DNA of 54,975 nucleotides from positions 1 to 54,975 of the forward strand of contig JBBRAW010000011.1 of NCBI GenBank assembly GCA_038206385.1, read 5' to 3'. This DNA is from JANXSD01 sp038206385 (lineage in GTDB: Bacteria; Bacteroidota; Bacteroidia; AKYH767-A; OLB10). Below are positions 34,705 to 44,186 of the stretch, one piece after another. Within the stretch, counting starts at the first letter, position 1. Every line of letters begins with the position of its first letter. A program made the translations under genes and the position numbers. The notes beneath the pieces are model-generated. The model worked only from the letters and a program-made list of their open reading frames with translations, was not told the DNA's origin and ran no database searches.

Positions 34705-36285
34705 CTACGCTGAGTATTTCTTCGATAGATCTTTACCTACTTTTTCAAGTACGCCTGTGATCTCATCATTTATAATTCCTTTTGCTAATTGCTCAAGTAC
34801 TGTTGCATGATTAGCTTTTAATAATGCTAAGAAGTCAGCTTCGAACTCACGCACTTTTTTCAATGGAACACTTTGTAATAATCCTTTTGTTCCAAGATAA
34901 ATAATCGCAACTTGTTCTTCAACGCGTTGTGGAGAATATTGTCCTTGCTTTAATATTTCTACGTTACGTGATCCTTTGTCGATTACTGCTTTTGTTGCAG
35001 CATCTAAGTCAGAACCGAATTTTGAGAACGCTTCTAATTCACGGTATTGTGCTTGATCAAGTTTCAACGTACCTGCTACTTTTTTCATTGATTTAATCTG
35101 TGCATTTCCTCCAACACGTGATACCGAAATACCTACGTTAATTGCAGGACGAACACCTGCGTTGAATAAATTCGCTTCAAGGAAAATCTGACCATCAGTA
35201 ATAGAAATTACATTGGTAGGAATGTATGCAGAAACGTCACCAGCTTGCGTTTCAATAATTGGAAGTGCAGTTAATGATCCACCACCTTTTACTTTACCTT
35301 GTAATGAAACAGGAAGGTCATTCATTTGTGATGCGATGTCATCCGACTTAATAATTTTCGCAGCACGCTCTAATAAACGACTGTGTAAATAAAATACATC
35401 ACCAGGATATGCTTCACGACCTGGAGGACGACGAAGTAATAATGAAACCTCGCGGTATGCAACTGCTTGTTTTGATAAATCATCATAAACAACTAATGCA
35501 GGACGACCAGTATCACGGAAAAACTCACCGATTGATGCACCTGCCATTGGAGCGTAGAATTGCATTGGCGCAGATTCAGAAGCGGTAGCAGCAACAACAA
35601 CAGTGTATGGCATTGCACCACGTTCTTCTAATGTCTTAACGATATTTGCAACAGTAGAACCTTTCTGTCCTATCGCAACATAAATACTATATACTGTTTG
35701 ACCTTTATCGTAAAATTCTTTTTGGTTGATGATCGTATCAATCGCAACAGCAGTCTTTCCTGTTTGACGATCACCAATGATTAACTCACGTTGACCGCGA
35801 CCAATAGGAATCATCGCATCAATTGCTTTGATACCTGTTTGTAATGGCTCAGCAACAGGTTGACGATAAATTACTCCAGGAGCCTTACGCTCAAGTGGCA
35901 TTTCATACGTATCACCTGTTATTGGTCCCTTTCCATCGATAGGATTTCCTAAGGTATCAACAACACGTCCGAGCATGCCTTCACCTACGCGGATCGATGC
36001 AATTTTACCTGTACGTTTTACGGTATCACCTTCTTTGATATCATTTGAAGCTCCTAACAAAACAACTCCAACGTTATCTTCTTCGAGATTTAATACGATC
36101 CCTTTAAGGCCGTTTTCAAATTCGATAAGCTCACCTGATTGCACTTGTGTGAGGCCATAAATACGAGCGATACCATCACCCACTTGGAGTACAGTACCTA
36201 CTTCTTCTAATTCAGTAGCTGACTTAAATCCTGCCAACTGTTGGCGTAGGATAGCTGATACTTCATCTGGTCTTACTTCTACCAT
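34705..36285 (-). CDS. atpA: ATP synthase F1 subunit alpha
   Basis: 526 residues. Walker A is GDRQTGKTA (about residue 170), with ALVVYDDLSKQAVAYREVSLL and RRPPGREAYPGDVFYLHSRL downstream, all diagnostic. It forms the non-catalytic nucleotide sites of F1. Its partner beta subunit (atpD) is not in this operon, as is usual for Bacteroidota. It follows atpH by 33 bp. Confidence 0.97.
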   Translation of the reverse strand: MVEVRPDEVSAILRQQLAGFKSATELEEVGTVLQVGDGIARIYGLTQVQSGELIEFENGLKGIVLNLEEDNVGVVLLGASNDIKEGDTVKRTGKIASIRVGEGMLGRVVDTLGNPIDGKGPITGDTYEMPLERKAPGVIYRQPVAEPLQTGIKAIDAMIPIGRGQRELIIGDRQTGKTAVAIDTIINQKEFYDKGQTVYSIYVAIGQKGSTVANIVKTLEERGAMPYTVVVAATASESAPMQFYAPMAGASIGEFFRDTGRPALVVYDDLSKQAVAYREVSLLLRRPPGREAYPGDVFYLHSRLLERAAKIIKSDDIASQMNDLPVSLQGKVKGGGSLTALPIIETQAGDVSAYIPTNVISITDGQIFLEANLFNAGVRPAINVGISVSRVGGNAQIKSMKKVAGTLKLDQAQYRELEAFSKFGSDLDAATKAVIDKGSRNVEILKQGQYSPQRVEEQVAIIYLGTKGLLQSVPLKKVREFEADFLALLKANHATVLEQLAKGIINDEITGVLEKVGKDLSKKYSA

Positions 36286-36318
36286 TACTTTGTATATTTA
36301 ATAATGTTATAATCGTTG

Positions 36319-36876
36319 TTAAACTTCCTTATTATACAAGTTGTCGTCAAATTGATTTTTCAATTGACGCAATTTTGTACTTACACTAGCATCATGTTGC
36401 TTATCACCTACACGAAGAATAAATCCTCCGATAAGATCCTTATCTACTTCTTCTATTAACTCTACTTTTTCTCCTTGCGAAGTTTTTAGCAAGCCCATAA
36501 TTTCAGCTCTTAATGCTGTATCCATTGGCGTTGCTGTTTTTACAAATGCAGTTTTAATTCCGTTCTGGAATTTATACATCTGAATAAATTCAATAGCTAT
36601 TGAAGGAAGATATGCTTCACGTCCTTTACGCGTAATAATATCCATAAAGGAAATTGTTAATGCATCTACCTTGCCAGCAAAAATTGCTTTTAAAACAATG
36701 TTCTTTTTATCTGTTTGAACGATAGGATTGTTTAGCATCAAAACAAGATCACGATTTTCATCACAAACAGTGCGCACCAATTCCATATCAGCATACACTT
36801 TATCTGTAAGATTTCGTTCTTGTGCTAATCCAATTAAAGACCTTGCATACCTACGTGCTACTTTTGAATCAACCAT
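36319..36876 (-). CDS. atpH: ATP synthase F1 subunit delta
   Basis: 185 residues, the OSCP/delta family: ARRYARSLIGLAQERN at the N-terminus and IGGFILRVGDKQHDASVSTKLRQLK at the C-terminus. It joins the peripheral b stalk to the F1 head. A gap of 230 bp lies between it and atpF, larger than elsewhere in the operon, with nothing recognisable in it. Confidence 0.95.
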   Translation of the reverse strand: MVDSKVARRYARSLIGLAQERNLTDKVYADMELVRTVCDENRDLVLMLNNPIVQTDKKNIVLKAIFAGKVDALTISFMDIITRKGREAYLPSIAIEFIQMYKFQNGIKTAFVKTATPMDTALRAEIMGLLKTSQGEKVELIEEVDKDLIGGFILRVGDKQHDASVSTKLRQLKNQFDDNLYNKEV

Positions 36877-37106
36877 TTTTATTGGTTCAATATTTAAAGA
36901 TTTAAATTTTCAATTATATTGTCTTACAACAATCTAAAATATCAATTCAACCCTAGTTAATTTTTACTTTAATAATAACGGAGAGTCTGATTCAGAATGT
37001 TTGAGTTCGAGGCTCTTTCAGCTAAAAAAGCGCAATTTACATTTAGTAAGTGAGCATTTTTTCGATGGAAGGAACGAAGAAATCGGACATTATGGGCAGA
37101 CTCTTA

Positions 37107-37601
37107 TTAATTTAATTTTACTTCTTTTAAAAGATCTTGTACTAAAGCTTTTTGTTTATCATCATTCGCTAATTGCTGACGAATAACTTTTTCGGCGATG
37201 CCAATTGAAAGTGTTGCAACTTGATTTTTTAATTCAGTGATTGCAGCCATCTTTTCGTTTTGAATTGATTCACGAGCGATGTTTAACAAACGATCTGCTT
37301 CAACAGTTGCTCTTGAACGTGCTTCATTAACAATTGCATCTTTAGCTTCACGCGCTTCTTTCAACATAATATCACGTTCGTTGCGTGCTTCTTGTAAAAT
37401 GCGTTCGTTTTCTGTTTTCATATTCGCCACATCTTCTTTGGCTTTTTTAGCAGAATTCAATGCATCTTGAATAGAAGTTTCACGTTCCTTTAATGATGAC
37501 AAGATTGGTCCCCAAGCAAATTTGCGCATTAAGAATACAACAATCAAGAAGGATACGGTCATCCAAAAAACGAGGCCAAAGTCGGGTTTAACGAGTTCCA
37601 T
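37107..37601 (-). CDS. atpF: ATP synthase F0 subunit b
   Basis: 164 residues. A single N-terminal membrane helix (FGLVFWMTVSFLIVVFLMRKFAWGPI) is followed by a long charged coiled coil (about 30-155), the peripheral stalk dimer. The family-typical region ARSRATVEADRLLNIARESIQ is present. It lies between atpE and atpH. Confidence 0.96.
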   Translation of the reverse strand: MELVKPDFGLVFWMTVSFLIVVFLMRKFAWGPILSSLKERETSIQDALNSAKKAKEDVANMKTENERILQEARNERDIMLKEAREAKDAIVNEARSRATVEADRLLNIARESIQNEKMAAITELKNQVATLSIGIAEKVIRQQLANDDKQKALVQDLLKEVKLN

Positions 37602-37731
37602 ATTAATTAATGTTTTACAGTTTTATTTAGATGCTAATGAATAGCGGATAATTTTTTTAATGAATCAAATAAACCGGTGCTGAGCCAATCGCTTTCGCAC
37701 CGGTTAATAGATTTGCGAGCAATCTTACAAA

Positions 37732-37998
37732 TTACTTCGTAAGGATTGCAAGAAGGCCGATAACCATCGCGAAGAAGGCAGCACCTTCAACGAGAGCAGC
37801 AGCAAGAATCATGTTGCTACGGATGTCACCAGCAACTTCTGGTTGACGAGCAATTGATTCAAGAGCACTTCCGCCGATACGGCCGATACCTAGACCTGCG
37901 CCAACAGCTGCAAGACCTGCTCCAACAGCACCTAGACCATAACCGATTCCGATATTGGCACCATTAGTAGCTGCGTCGAGTAAGAGAGTTGATAACAT
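37732..37998 (-). CDS. atpE: ATP synthase F0 subunit c
   Basis: 88 residues, two membrane helices. The first is glycine/alanine-rich (GYGLGAVGAGLAAVGAG), the loop has the invariant ARQPE, and the second helix carries the ion-binding glutamate in ALVEGAAFF. The Ser/Thr-rich sodium ligand pattern next to this glutamate is missing, which favours proton coupling (inference). Several copies form the rotor ring. Confidence 0.96.
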   Translation of the reverse strand: MLSTLLLDAATNGANIGIGYGLGAVGAGLAAVGAGLGIGRIGGSALESIARQPEVAGDIRSNMILAAALVEGAAFFAMVIGLLAILTK

Positions 37999-38040
37999 TG
38001 TATTGAGTATTAAAGATTAAATAATTTCTTGAAAGAATAA

Positions 38041-39228
38041 TTAAATGATTGACTCTTGATGTGCATCTTCAGCAAGATGTCCTTTTTCATGATGATGTTC
38101 TTCTACCGCTGCTCCAATATAAACTGCTGAAAGCATCGTGAAAACATACGCTTGAAGAAATGCAACTAACAATTCAAGTGTTGTCATAAATACTGTAAAC
38201 ACCAATGATAATGGTGATACCGCTAAGCCTATTCCAGTTCCATTTTCACCAAAGATGAAAATCAAACAGAAGAATGCAAGTCCGATAATATGACCAGCAG
38301 TAATGTTTGCAAAAAGTCGAATCATTAATACAAACGGACGAAGGAATACACCAAGAATTTCGATAGGAGTTAATAGAATTAAAATTGGTTTTGGTACACC
38401 AGGCATTGCGAAAATGTGTAACCAATATCCTTTGTTTGCACTTACTGAAACAATGATAAAAGTAAAAATCGCTAATGTCATTGTTACTGCAATATTTCCT
38501 GTAAGATTTGCTCCTCCTGGAAAGACTGGAATCAATCCCATCAAATTTGAAATCCATATAAAGAAGAATACCGTTAATAAATACGGAACATATTTTTCAA
38601 ATTTCTTTTCACCAATACCAGGCTTAATTACTTCGTCGCGAACAAATAAAATTATTGGTTCAATTGCATTTTGTAATCCTGTTGGTGCTAATCCTTTTCT
38701 TTTACGCGTATATGCTCCTGCAACATTTGTAAAAATCACTAACATTAATGCAATCGAAATAAATAATGACATTACATTTTTTGTGATAGAGATGTCAAAC
38801 ATCCCAGCAGTAATTTCTTCGTTAACTGTTGTTTCGTTTGCGGGAACTGGTGCTGTTTCGTTTACTGCAACAACTTTTCCTTCCCCTAATTTGAAGCCTT
38901 CGTATGCTCTATGTCCGTGCTCAAATTCACTCGACATAAACGTAGTTAGTCCGCGCTCTTTACTATAAATGATAACGGGCAATGGGATTTCGGTATGTCC
39001 CCATAAGTGCCATCCATGACTATCGGCGATATGCTCCATAATCACTTTCCCTGCGTTTAGCTTTTCGGCTGGCTTAGAAGATTCAGGACTAGTTCCTTCG
39101 ACCTGCATTTCGTGCGAAGCTGGGAGATTAGAAGGTTGTGCTTCCTGTGCATGATTGGATATAGAAAATGCAATCGTGAATGCGAGGAAGGTAAGGATCG
39201 AAATAAGTGATAACTTGCTGATTTTCAT
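38041..39228 (-). CDS. atpB: ATP synthase F0 subunit a with exported N-terminal extension
   Basis: 395 residues from the ATG at 39228; a longer frame to 39336 would run over the promoter box and put 36 residues before a clear signal peptide (MKISKLSLISILTFLAF ... NHAQ). About 130 residues of extracytoplasmic sequence follow, including DSHGWHLWGHTEIPLPVI, before the membrane core; this extension is usual in Bacteroidota. The stator arginine lies in MIRLFANITAGH. A histidine-rich tail (EEHHHEKGH) ends the protein. It is the first gene of the operon; no atpI precedes it. Confidence 0.95.
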   Translation of the reverse strand: MKISKLSLISILTFLAFTIAFSISNHAQEAQPSNLPASHEMQVEGTSPESSKPAEKLNAGKVIMEHIADSHGWHLWGHTEIPLPVIIYSKERGLTTFMSSEFEHGHRAYEGFKLGEGKVVAVNETAPVPANETTVNEEITAGMFDISITKNVMSLFISIALMLVIFTNVAGAYTRKRKGLAPTGLQNAIEPIILFVRDEVIKPGIGEKKFEKYVPYLLTVFFFIWISNLMGLIPVFPGGANLTGNIAVTMTLAIFTFIIVSVSANKGYWLHIFAMPGVPKPILILLTPIEILGVFLRPFVLMIRLFANITAGHIIGLAFFCLIFIFGENGTGIGLAVSPLSLVFTVFMTTLELLVAFLQAYVFTMLSAVYIGAAVEEHHHEKGHLAEDAHQESII

Positions 39229-39262
39229 AATGATACGTAGACCTATAGGCTCAACAGAGGCG

Positions 39263-39270
39263 CAAAGGTA
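39263..39270 (-). promoter_or_regulatory. atpB: -7 box (TACCTTTG) of the atp operon
   Basis: Exact TAnnTTTG on the minus strand 34 bp before the chosen atpB ATG, supporting the shorter start (the box would lie inside the longer frame). Confidence 0.5.
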
Positions 39271-39637
39271 GTTAAAATCATATAAAAAGCTAATTGAAAT
39301 TTTAATGATACTACAAATTATACCTCTGTAAATCATCGATTAAGCCCAGAAAGAAGTGTAGATTACTTGGTAGTAGGTAAGATTTTGAAAGGTAGTGATT
39401 GTCCTATTCCAAACTTGGTTATCAGCATACACATGGGATAAGAGCAGAATTTGAAACAATAATAAAGCAGTAAATTAAATAGCCAATCCTTTCCGAAAAT
39501 TAAATTGATTAATTTGTAGAAATATACATGTTCTATATTATACACGGCAAAATCTTTACATTGTTTTTAAATAAAAATTAGCAAATATTTATGTTTTGTT
39601 AACTAAAGTAATAAAACAATTAATGTAGAAGAATTGA

Positions 39638-39670
39638 TTGGAAGCATTAGTTAATAATTTACTACATTTG
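39638..39670 (+). promoter_or_regulatory. Promoter of the Asp-box propeller gene (TTG-N22-TACATTTG)
   Basis: TTG at 39638-39640 and TACATTTG at 39663-39670, 22 bp apart, fit the Bacteroidota pattern TTG-N17-23-TAnnTTTG. The untranslated leader would be about 100 bases. The surrounding ~95 bp recur in diverged form at 41862-41957 and 45944-46041. Confidence 0.6.
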
Positions 39671-39780
39671 AATAGTGACATTGCGTTAATTCTCAATTTG
39701 AACCTAGAGAATATGTTTTGGCTTCGACTAAACCTTAGTTCTAATTATAATTTTTAAACTTACTTTTAAACTTAAAGAAT

Positions 39781-40983
39781 ATGAAAAACATCACTAAAAT
39801 TATTTTTTTTATTGGAATCGTCACTTCAACTTATACAGCAAATGCACAATGGCAGATATGTAGCGCTGGGACGTGTAATTATTTTCCGGTTAGTTTCATT
39901 GAGTCATCGGGACTTTTAATTTTAGATGGAAGTTGCGTTTCAAGCGATAGCGGAAGTACGTGGACGCTTTTAAACTCAGGATTTAGTGCCTTTAGTTTAG
40001 GTAAAAACTCAGCTGGAATTTTTGCGGGTTCGGATAGCTCAATTTATTTTTCAAACGCAAATGGTTCAACCTGGACAAATGTTTACAGTACAGGTAACTC
40101 TAATTTGAAATTTGGAATGGCTTTCTTGAATGATACAGTTTTTGTCACAACATTTTCAAGCGGTATATTAATGTCGCCTGACAATGGCTCAACTTGGAAT
40201 TTTGTTAATACAGGATTGCCGAATGATAGCGTTTATTCAATTCTTGCAAAAGGAAATCTCTTGTTTGCAGGGATGTATGGTAATGGAATATATGTATCAT
40301 CAAATTCTGGTGCAAGTTGGACAGCAATGAATAATGGCATGCCTTCCACAACTTATACACGTTCTCTAGCAACCGACGGAATAAATATTTATGCGGCGGC
40401 AGGAAATGCAATTTATATTTCTAATAATAATGGAATAAGCTGGACACAAGCAACAATAGCAGCGAACTCTATTAATTATATTTATAATGCCGGGAATGCA
40501 ATGCTTGCTGGAGGATTTAGTCCATTAGGCGTTGAAGGAGTTTTTCGTTCCTTAGACAATGGTGCAACATGGACATTATTTAATAGTGGATTACCAACAT
40601 GCTATTACGGGGTAGCATCATTTTATGCAACAAACTCCTATGTGTATTGCGGAATTGAATCACAATGTGGTTCTATCTATAGAATTCCTCTCAATGAAGT
40701 TTCAACTTTAGTAAATGAAAATCATGAGAGCATGAAAAATTTATGCGAAATATATCCGAATCCAAGCATGAATTCTATACAGGTGAAGTGGGGAAATCCG
40801 ACTGTAAAAGAAGCAAGAGAAATAACAATATTAGATTTGGCAGGGAAGATAATTATACGACAAAATATTTTAGATACTTTTACAAAAATCAATATTGAAT
40901 TATTATCAGCTGGAGTTTATTTTGTTAAAGTGATTGAAGGAAAAAATCAATACAACAACAAATTAATTGTTGAACACTTTTGA
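39781..40983 (+). CDS. T9SS cargo protein with Asp-box beta-propeller
   Basis: 400 residues; signal peptide 1-22 (ending TANAQ). Six to seven Asp-box motifs of the S-x-D-x-G-x-T-W type are visible (SSDSGSTW, SNANGSTW, SPDNGSTW, SSNSGASW, SNNNGISW, SLDNGATW) at intervals of roughly 40-45 residues, as in BNR/sortilin propellers. No catalytic sialidase residues are evident, so I would not call it a glycosidase. The last ~75 residues are a T9SS sorting domain (CEIYPNPSMNSIQ ... LSAGVYFVKV). It has its own promoter. Confidence 0.88.
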   Translation: MKNITKIIFFIGIVTSTYTANAQWQICSAGTCNYFPVSFIESSGLLILDGSCVSSDSGSTWTLLNSGFSAFSLGKNSAGIFAGSDSSIYFSNANGSTWTNVYSTGNSNLKFGMAFLNDTVFVTTFSSGILMSPDNGSTWNFVNTGLPNDSVYSILAKGNLLFAGMYGNGIYVSSNSGASWTAMNNGMPSTTYTRSLATDGINIYAAAGNAIYISNNNGISWTQATIAANSINYIYNAGNAMLAGGFSPLGVEGVFRSLDNGATWTLFNSGLPTCYYGVASFYATNSYVYCGIESQCGSIYRIPLNEVSTLVNENHESMKNLCEIYPNPSMNSIQVKWGNPTVKEAREITILDLAGKIIIRQNILDTFTKINIELLSAGVYFVKVIEGKNQYNNKLIVEHF

Positions 40984-41220
40984 AAGGAATCCATTTCATA
41001 GCAAGATAAGTTCATTTGATAACACAGAGTTAAAACCATACTCGTGCTTTTAGGTTATCGAAATTAATTATGGAAGACAGTAGCTTCGGTCGTTACAAAA
41101 GCTTTTCAAATAATTTTTCGCAAAAATCCTAATCATCAGTCTTTAACTTATAATTAGAAATTATCGTTTTTTGTTGTTTGAAAATGATTATTAACTAATA
41201 CGAGAATAGGTTTCGTTAAG

Positions 41221-41517
41221 GTTTACAAAAGCGTTTATTATCGTGCTGGTAGTGTAAAAGTTCAACGAATAACATCAGAGCAGCAACAAGTAATTGACAG
41301 AGGAAATGTTTATGTAACTAACAAACGAATAATTTTTGTTGGCACAAAAAAGAATTCGAATATTCAATTAAGTAAAGTTCTTTCTGTTACACCTTACAGT
41401 GACGGAGTTGGAATTGAAAAAGACAGCGGAAAAAGTCCGATACTTCGTGTCGCAGACAACGCAGACATTTTCGCTATGGTATTAGGACGAATGATAAACG
41501 ATTTACAAAGTGTATAG
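41221..41517 (+). pseudogene. Headless C-terminal fragment of a PH-like domain protein
   Basis: Ninety-eight codons read without a stop to TAG at 41515, but there is no ATG until eight codons from the region's last third and the frame closes upstream near 41187. The translation is protein-like: RGNVYVTNKRIIFVGTKK, IQLSKVLSVTPYSDGVGIEK, DIFAMVLGRMINDLQ. The VTNKRIIFVG ... I.L..V....DGV.I pattern resembles bacterial PH-like (GRAM/bPH) domains. It is best explained as the tail of a larger gene whose 5' part is missing. Confidence 0.7.
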
Positions 41518-41532
41518 CAAACTTGGAAGGAC

Positions 41533-41590
41533 ACATCTTCGTGCGAAAAGCAACGCAGCCACTAACAGCTAAGGCTTCGTTGCGTCCGAA
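41533..41590. repeat. Stem-loop element, copy A (shared with 53824-53861)
   Basis: Bases 41533-41569 (ACATCTTCG ... CTAACAGC) resemble the minus strand of 53824-53861. The element continues into a hairpin with arms CAACGCAGCC (41551-41560) and GGCTTCGTTG (41573-41582), one mismatch. It follows the PH-like fragment by 15 bp. Confidence 0.5.
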
Positions 41591-41861
41591 GAACGAACAA
41601 TGAAGTACATGTTGCGCGGAACCAAATTTTTATTTTACTATTGAGTTTACGTTCCTTTTAAAAAATTATTTATTGTCTTTAAAAATATTCACTAAAGGAT
41701 TTAGGTAATAAATAATAATTTTAATTGTTTCGTTTTTAAAATAATTATTTTTATTAATCAGTAGGAAGTACAAATTTTCGAATTGGGTATAGCAAGCTTT
41801 TTCCTTTATTTTTTCAATAAAAAATCAATGACTATTAATGCATTTCATTGGTTTAATAAAG

Positions 41862-41957
41862 CAATAAAAATAATTATTGATGAAGAATTGATTGCGAATT
41901 TGCAAAAATAAATTTACTATATTTGAAGAAGGATGCGAAGTTAATTCACATCTTGTA
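41862..41957 (+). promoter_or_regulatory. Orphan promoter-like segment (TTG-N23-TATATTTG)
   Basis: An exact -7 box TATATTTG (41918-41925) has TTG at 41892-41894. The surrounding bases align with the promoter region of the gene at 39781: both share AATAAAA-type runs, GAAGAATTGATTG, AATTTACTA and a TTAATTC block downstream. Past about 41957 similarity ends and no matching gene follows; the next plus-strand start is 42329. Confidence 0.55.
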
Positions 41958-42009
41958 CCGCTTACGGGAACTTGTCCCTCTAAGTTTGACTCTGATGTTG
42001 TGCATCATG

Positions 42010-42171
42010 CTAAAACGATACTGCTGACACCAATCTTCTTGCGTTAAACAACCGACAAAGCAAGGTTGGCGAAAACTTGTTTGCCATTGCTCTTTTAACT
42101 TTCAATGGTTTCCATTCAATTAAAGGAATATTAATAGGATCGTAATTTTTTTTGAAAGATTGATTATTCAT
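42010..42171 (-). CDS. Hypothetical 53-residue frame, probably a remnant
   Basis: ATG at 42171 and TAG at 42010-42012. The translation (NNQSFKKNYDPINIPLIEW, then KPLKVKRAMANKFSPTLLCRLF) is not low-complexity, but I recognise no family, there is no signal peptide, and it sits among other remnants. It could be a small gene or the head of a truncated one. Confidence 0.25.
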   Translation of the reverse strand: MNNQSFKKNYDPINIPLIEWKPLKVKRAMANKFSPTLLCRLFNARRLVSAVSF

Positions 42172-42328
42172 AACAATATTCTAGTGAAACTACATATATC
42201 TTTTTTGTGTGTAACGAATACTGGTTTTTAAGAGTTACCTTCGTCATCATAAATGCAGCTATGCTGCATAACCATATTCTGCGGGTAGACGGAAAAATTA
42301 AAACTAATTTTTAAAAAAGAGAAATAAA

Positions 42329-43918
42329 ATGATGAAAAGAAAATGTACGTTAACAGTTATGCTTTTAGTATGTGGATTAAATTTAATGGCTCAGCAAACT
42401 ATGTTTCAAAAAAAATTTGGAGGAGTAACGCTTGCTAATGCCACTGTAGCGGAGCAGGCTTCTGACAGCGGATTTATAATTGCAGGCACTACATTAACAG
42501 GTTATCATAAATATTTTTTAATTAAAACAGATAAAGCATCAAATGTAGTTTTTAGTAAAACCTATGGAGGTTCTACCGATCATTATGATCTTTATGATGC
42601 TGTACAAACAACAGATGGTGGATACATGCTTGCAGGCTTTTCAAACGTGTCTTCTAATTATAATATGTATTTTATTAAAACAGATGCAAATGGAGATACG
42701 CTTTATACAAGAAGTTTTGGTGGATATGGCGGCGAAATAGCAAATAGTATTATTCAAACAAGTGATGGAGGTTATCTTGCCGCAGGAAGTTCTTCGGATA
42801 ATAGCCCTAATACTAATTTATTGTTATATAAAATGGATGCGGCAGGTGATTCTATGTGGTCAACCATGTTAAGTGTTCCAGTAACAGCAAGTTTAGAAGT
42901 TGCACGTGATGTGAAACAAACTGCTGACGGAGGATATATAATTGCGGGAGAATATAACTTGGGACAATTTATCCGTAATACCTATTTGATAAAAGTAAAT
43001 TCTATGGGAACCGTTATTTGGAATAAAACATATCAGGTAACAGGCGCTGACATTGTAGCATCGGTAGAAATAACTTCAGATGGTGGTTATATTATAGGTG
43101 GAAATGCTGTGATGGCAGGAGGAGTAAATAATAATATTTTTCTTATTCGTACAAACGACATAGGTGATACACTATGGACAAGAACGTATGGTGGAATTGG
43201 TCTTGATTATGGCGGCAATGCTTACCAAACTACTGACGGTGGATTTATTGTTGGAGGATATACAGAAAGTTATGGAGCAGGACAAGGTGATGCATACCTT
43301 ATAAAAACAGATGCAAACGGAGTGCTTAGCTGGAGCAAAACGTACGGAGGAAATCAATATGACCAGTTTAATGCTTTATGCAAAACTTTTGATGGCGGAT
43401 TTTTTGGAACGGGAATAGCAGGAAGTTTTGGTAGCGGTTATATTTATGGTGTAAAAACAGATTCATTGGGCAATAGTAATTGCTCGCAAAATGCGGCTGC
43501 AACTGTTACGTATCATACACCGGTGCCTGAGGGAACAACAGCCCTTGCAAATTATTTACCTGGATCCTTTTTGGCGAATGTGGTTACTGTACAGGGATTA
43601 TTGGATAGTGTAACTAATACAGTTTGCATAGTTATAGCTGGTGTAAATGAAACAGAAAATAATACTATTCAACTTTCGGTTTATCCCAATCCAACTACTA
43701 CTACTATGCTTACTGTTAATTTTACATCTGAGTCTAATGAAAATATTGATTTTAACATTACAGATGTAACGGGCAAAACAGTGTTTACACAATCCCTAAA
43801 AACAACTAAAGGAATAACACATTCAATCATTGATGTAAGCAAATTTGCCAAAGGCATTTACATTTTAAATGCAAAAACAAAGCAACTTAGCGGTAATACT
43901 AAAATAAGTATCCAATAA
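42329..43918 (+). CDS. T9SS cargo protein with seven DGG repeats (propeller-like)
   Basis: 529 residues; signal peptide 1-21 ending NLMAQ. Seven repeats of about 50 residues each contain a D-G/S-G-(Y/F) motif: SDSGFIIAG, TTDGGYMLAG, TSDGGYLAAG, TADGGYIIAG, TSDGGYIIGG, TTDGGFIVGG and TFDGGFFGTG, alternating with LIKTDANG-x-x-x-W/Y segments. The count of seven suits a seven-bladed beta-propeller. A T9SS sorting domain ends it (SVYPNPTTTTMLTVNF ... FAKGIYILNA). No enzyme motif; probably a surface or secreted binding protein. Confidence 0.88.
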   Translation: MMKRKCTLTVMLLVCGLNLMAQQTMFQKKFGGVTLANATVAEQASDSGFIIAGTTLTGYHKYFLIKTDKASNVVFSKTYGGSTDHYDLYDAVQTTDGGYMLAGFSNVSSNYNMYFIKTDANGDTLYTRSFGGYGGEIANSIIQTSDGGYLAAGSSSDNSPNTNLLLYKMDAAGDSMWSTMLSVPVTASLEVARDVKQTADGGYIIAGEYNLGQFIRNTYLIKVNSMGTVIWNKTYQVTGADIVASVEITSDGGYIIGGNAVMAGGVNNNIFLIRTNDIGDTLWTRTYGGIGLDYGGNAYQTTDGGFIVGGYTESYGAGQGDAYLIKTDANGVLSWSKTYGGNQYDQFNALCKTFDGGFFGTGIAGSFGSGYIYGVKTDSLGNSNCSQNAAATVTYHTPVPEGTTALANYLPGSFLANVVTVQGLLDSVTNTVCIVIAGVNETENNTIQLSVYPNPTTTTMLTVNFTSESNENIDFNITDVTGKTVFTQSLKTTKGITHSIIDVSKFAKGIYILNAKTKQLSGNTKISIQ

Positions 43919-44186
43919 ATTACATTTCTTTTAAAAAAACCCGATGGCATTTAGAACGCTATCGGGTTTTTTCTTAATCAAAAAAATTAAATGATACTGT
44001 ATCAAGTCAACCTATCTTGCAAACCTCAAACGTATCACTTCGAACGTAGATCAGCACAGCAAAAATCAATTCTTTGAACGAAATAAAACGCTTCGCTTAT
44101 TAACTCAACTTTATTTAAATCACCAAATAAATTCTAAAAGCAAAATAAATTTTTAAAACGCTGTTTGCCTATTTAACAGAAAACAT
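43919..44186. other. Intergenic, terminator only
   Basis: Apart from the terminator at 43934-43972, I see no gene or conserved site. Confidence 0.6.
43934..43972 (+). terminator. Rho-independent terminator
   Basis: Stem CCCGATGGC/GCTATCGGG (nine pairs, one G-T), loop ATTTAGAAC, flanked by seven A before and TTTTTT after. It closes the DGG-repeat gene. Confidence 0.88.

Larger units (their letters stand above)
39229..39780. other. Divergent intergenic region: atp operon promoter and T9SS gene promoter
   Basis: AT-rich, no supported gene. It holds an exact -7 box for each flanking transcript (39263-39270 minus; 39663-39670 plus). A 60-codon minus-strand frame at 39363-39545 has an unstructured composition and no recognisable motif, and I treat it as chance. 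Confidence 0.6.
40984..42328. other. 1.3-kb intergenic graveyard with gene and promoter remnants
   Basis: No intact gene. From left to right: AT-rich DNA; a headless PH-like coding tail (41221-41517); a stem-loop element shared with 53.8 kb (41533-41590); AT-rich DNA; a promoter-like segment homologous to that at 39.6 kb (41862-41957) but lacking its gene; a 53-codon minus-strand frame (42010-42171); a small palindrome ATGCAGC-TAT-GCTGCAT (42253-42269). Confidence 0.7.

Noticed and set aside
38303..38968. A 221-codon plus-strand frame over atpB
   Set aside because: It is antisense to the conserved atpB gene and has no homology-like features.
39363..39545. A 60-codon minus-strand frame upstream of atpB, considered as atpI
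   Set aside because: The sequence lacks the two clean membrane helices and motifs of AtpI; composition looks random.
41533..41590. Integron attC site after the PH-like fragment
   Set aside because: The core motifs RYYYAAC and GTTRRRY are not in the required positions, and no integrase is in the window.
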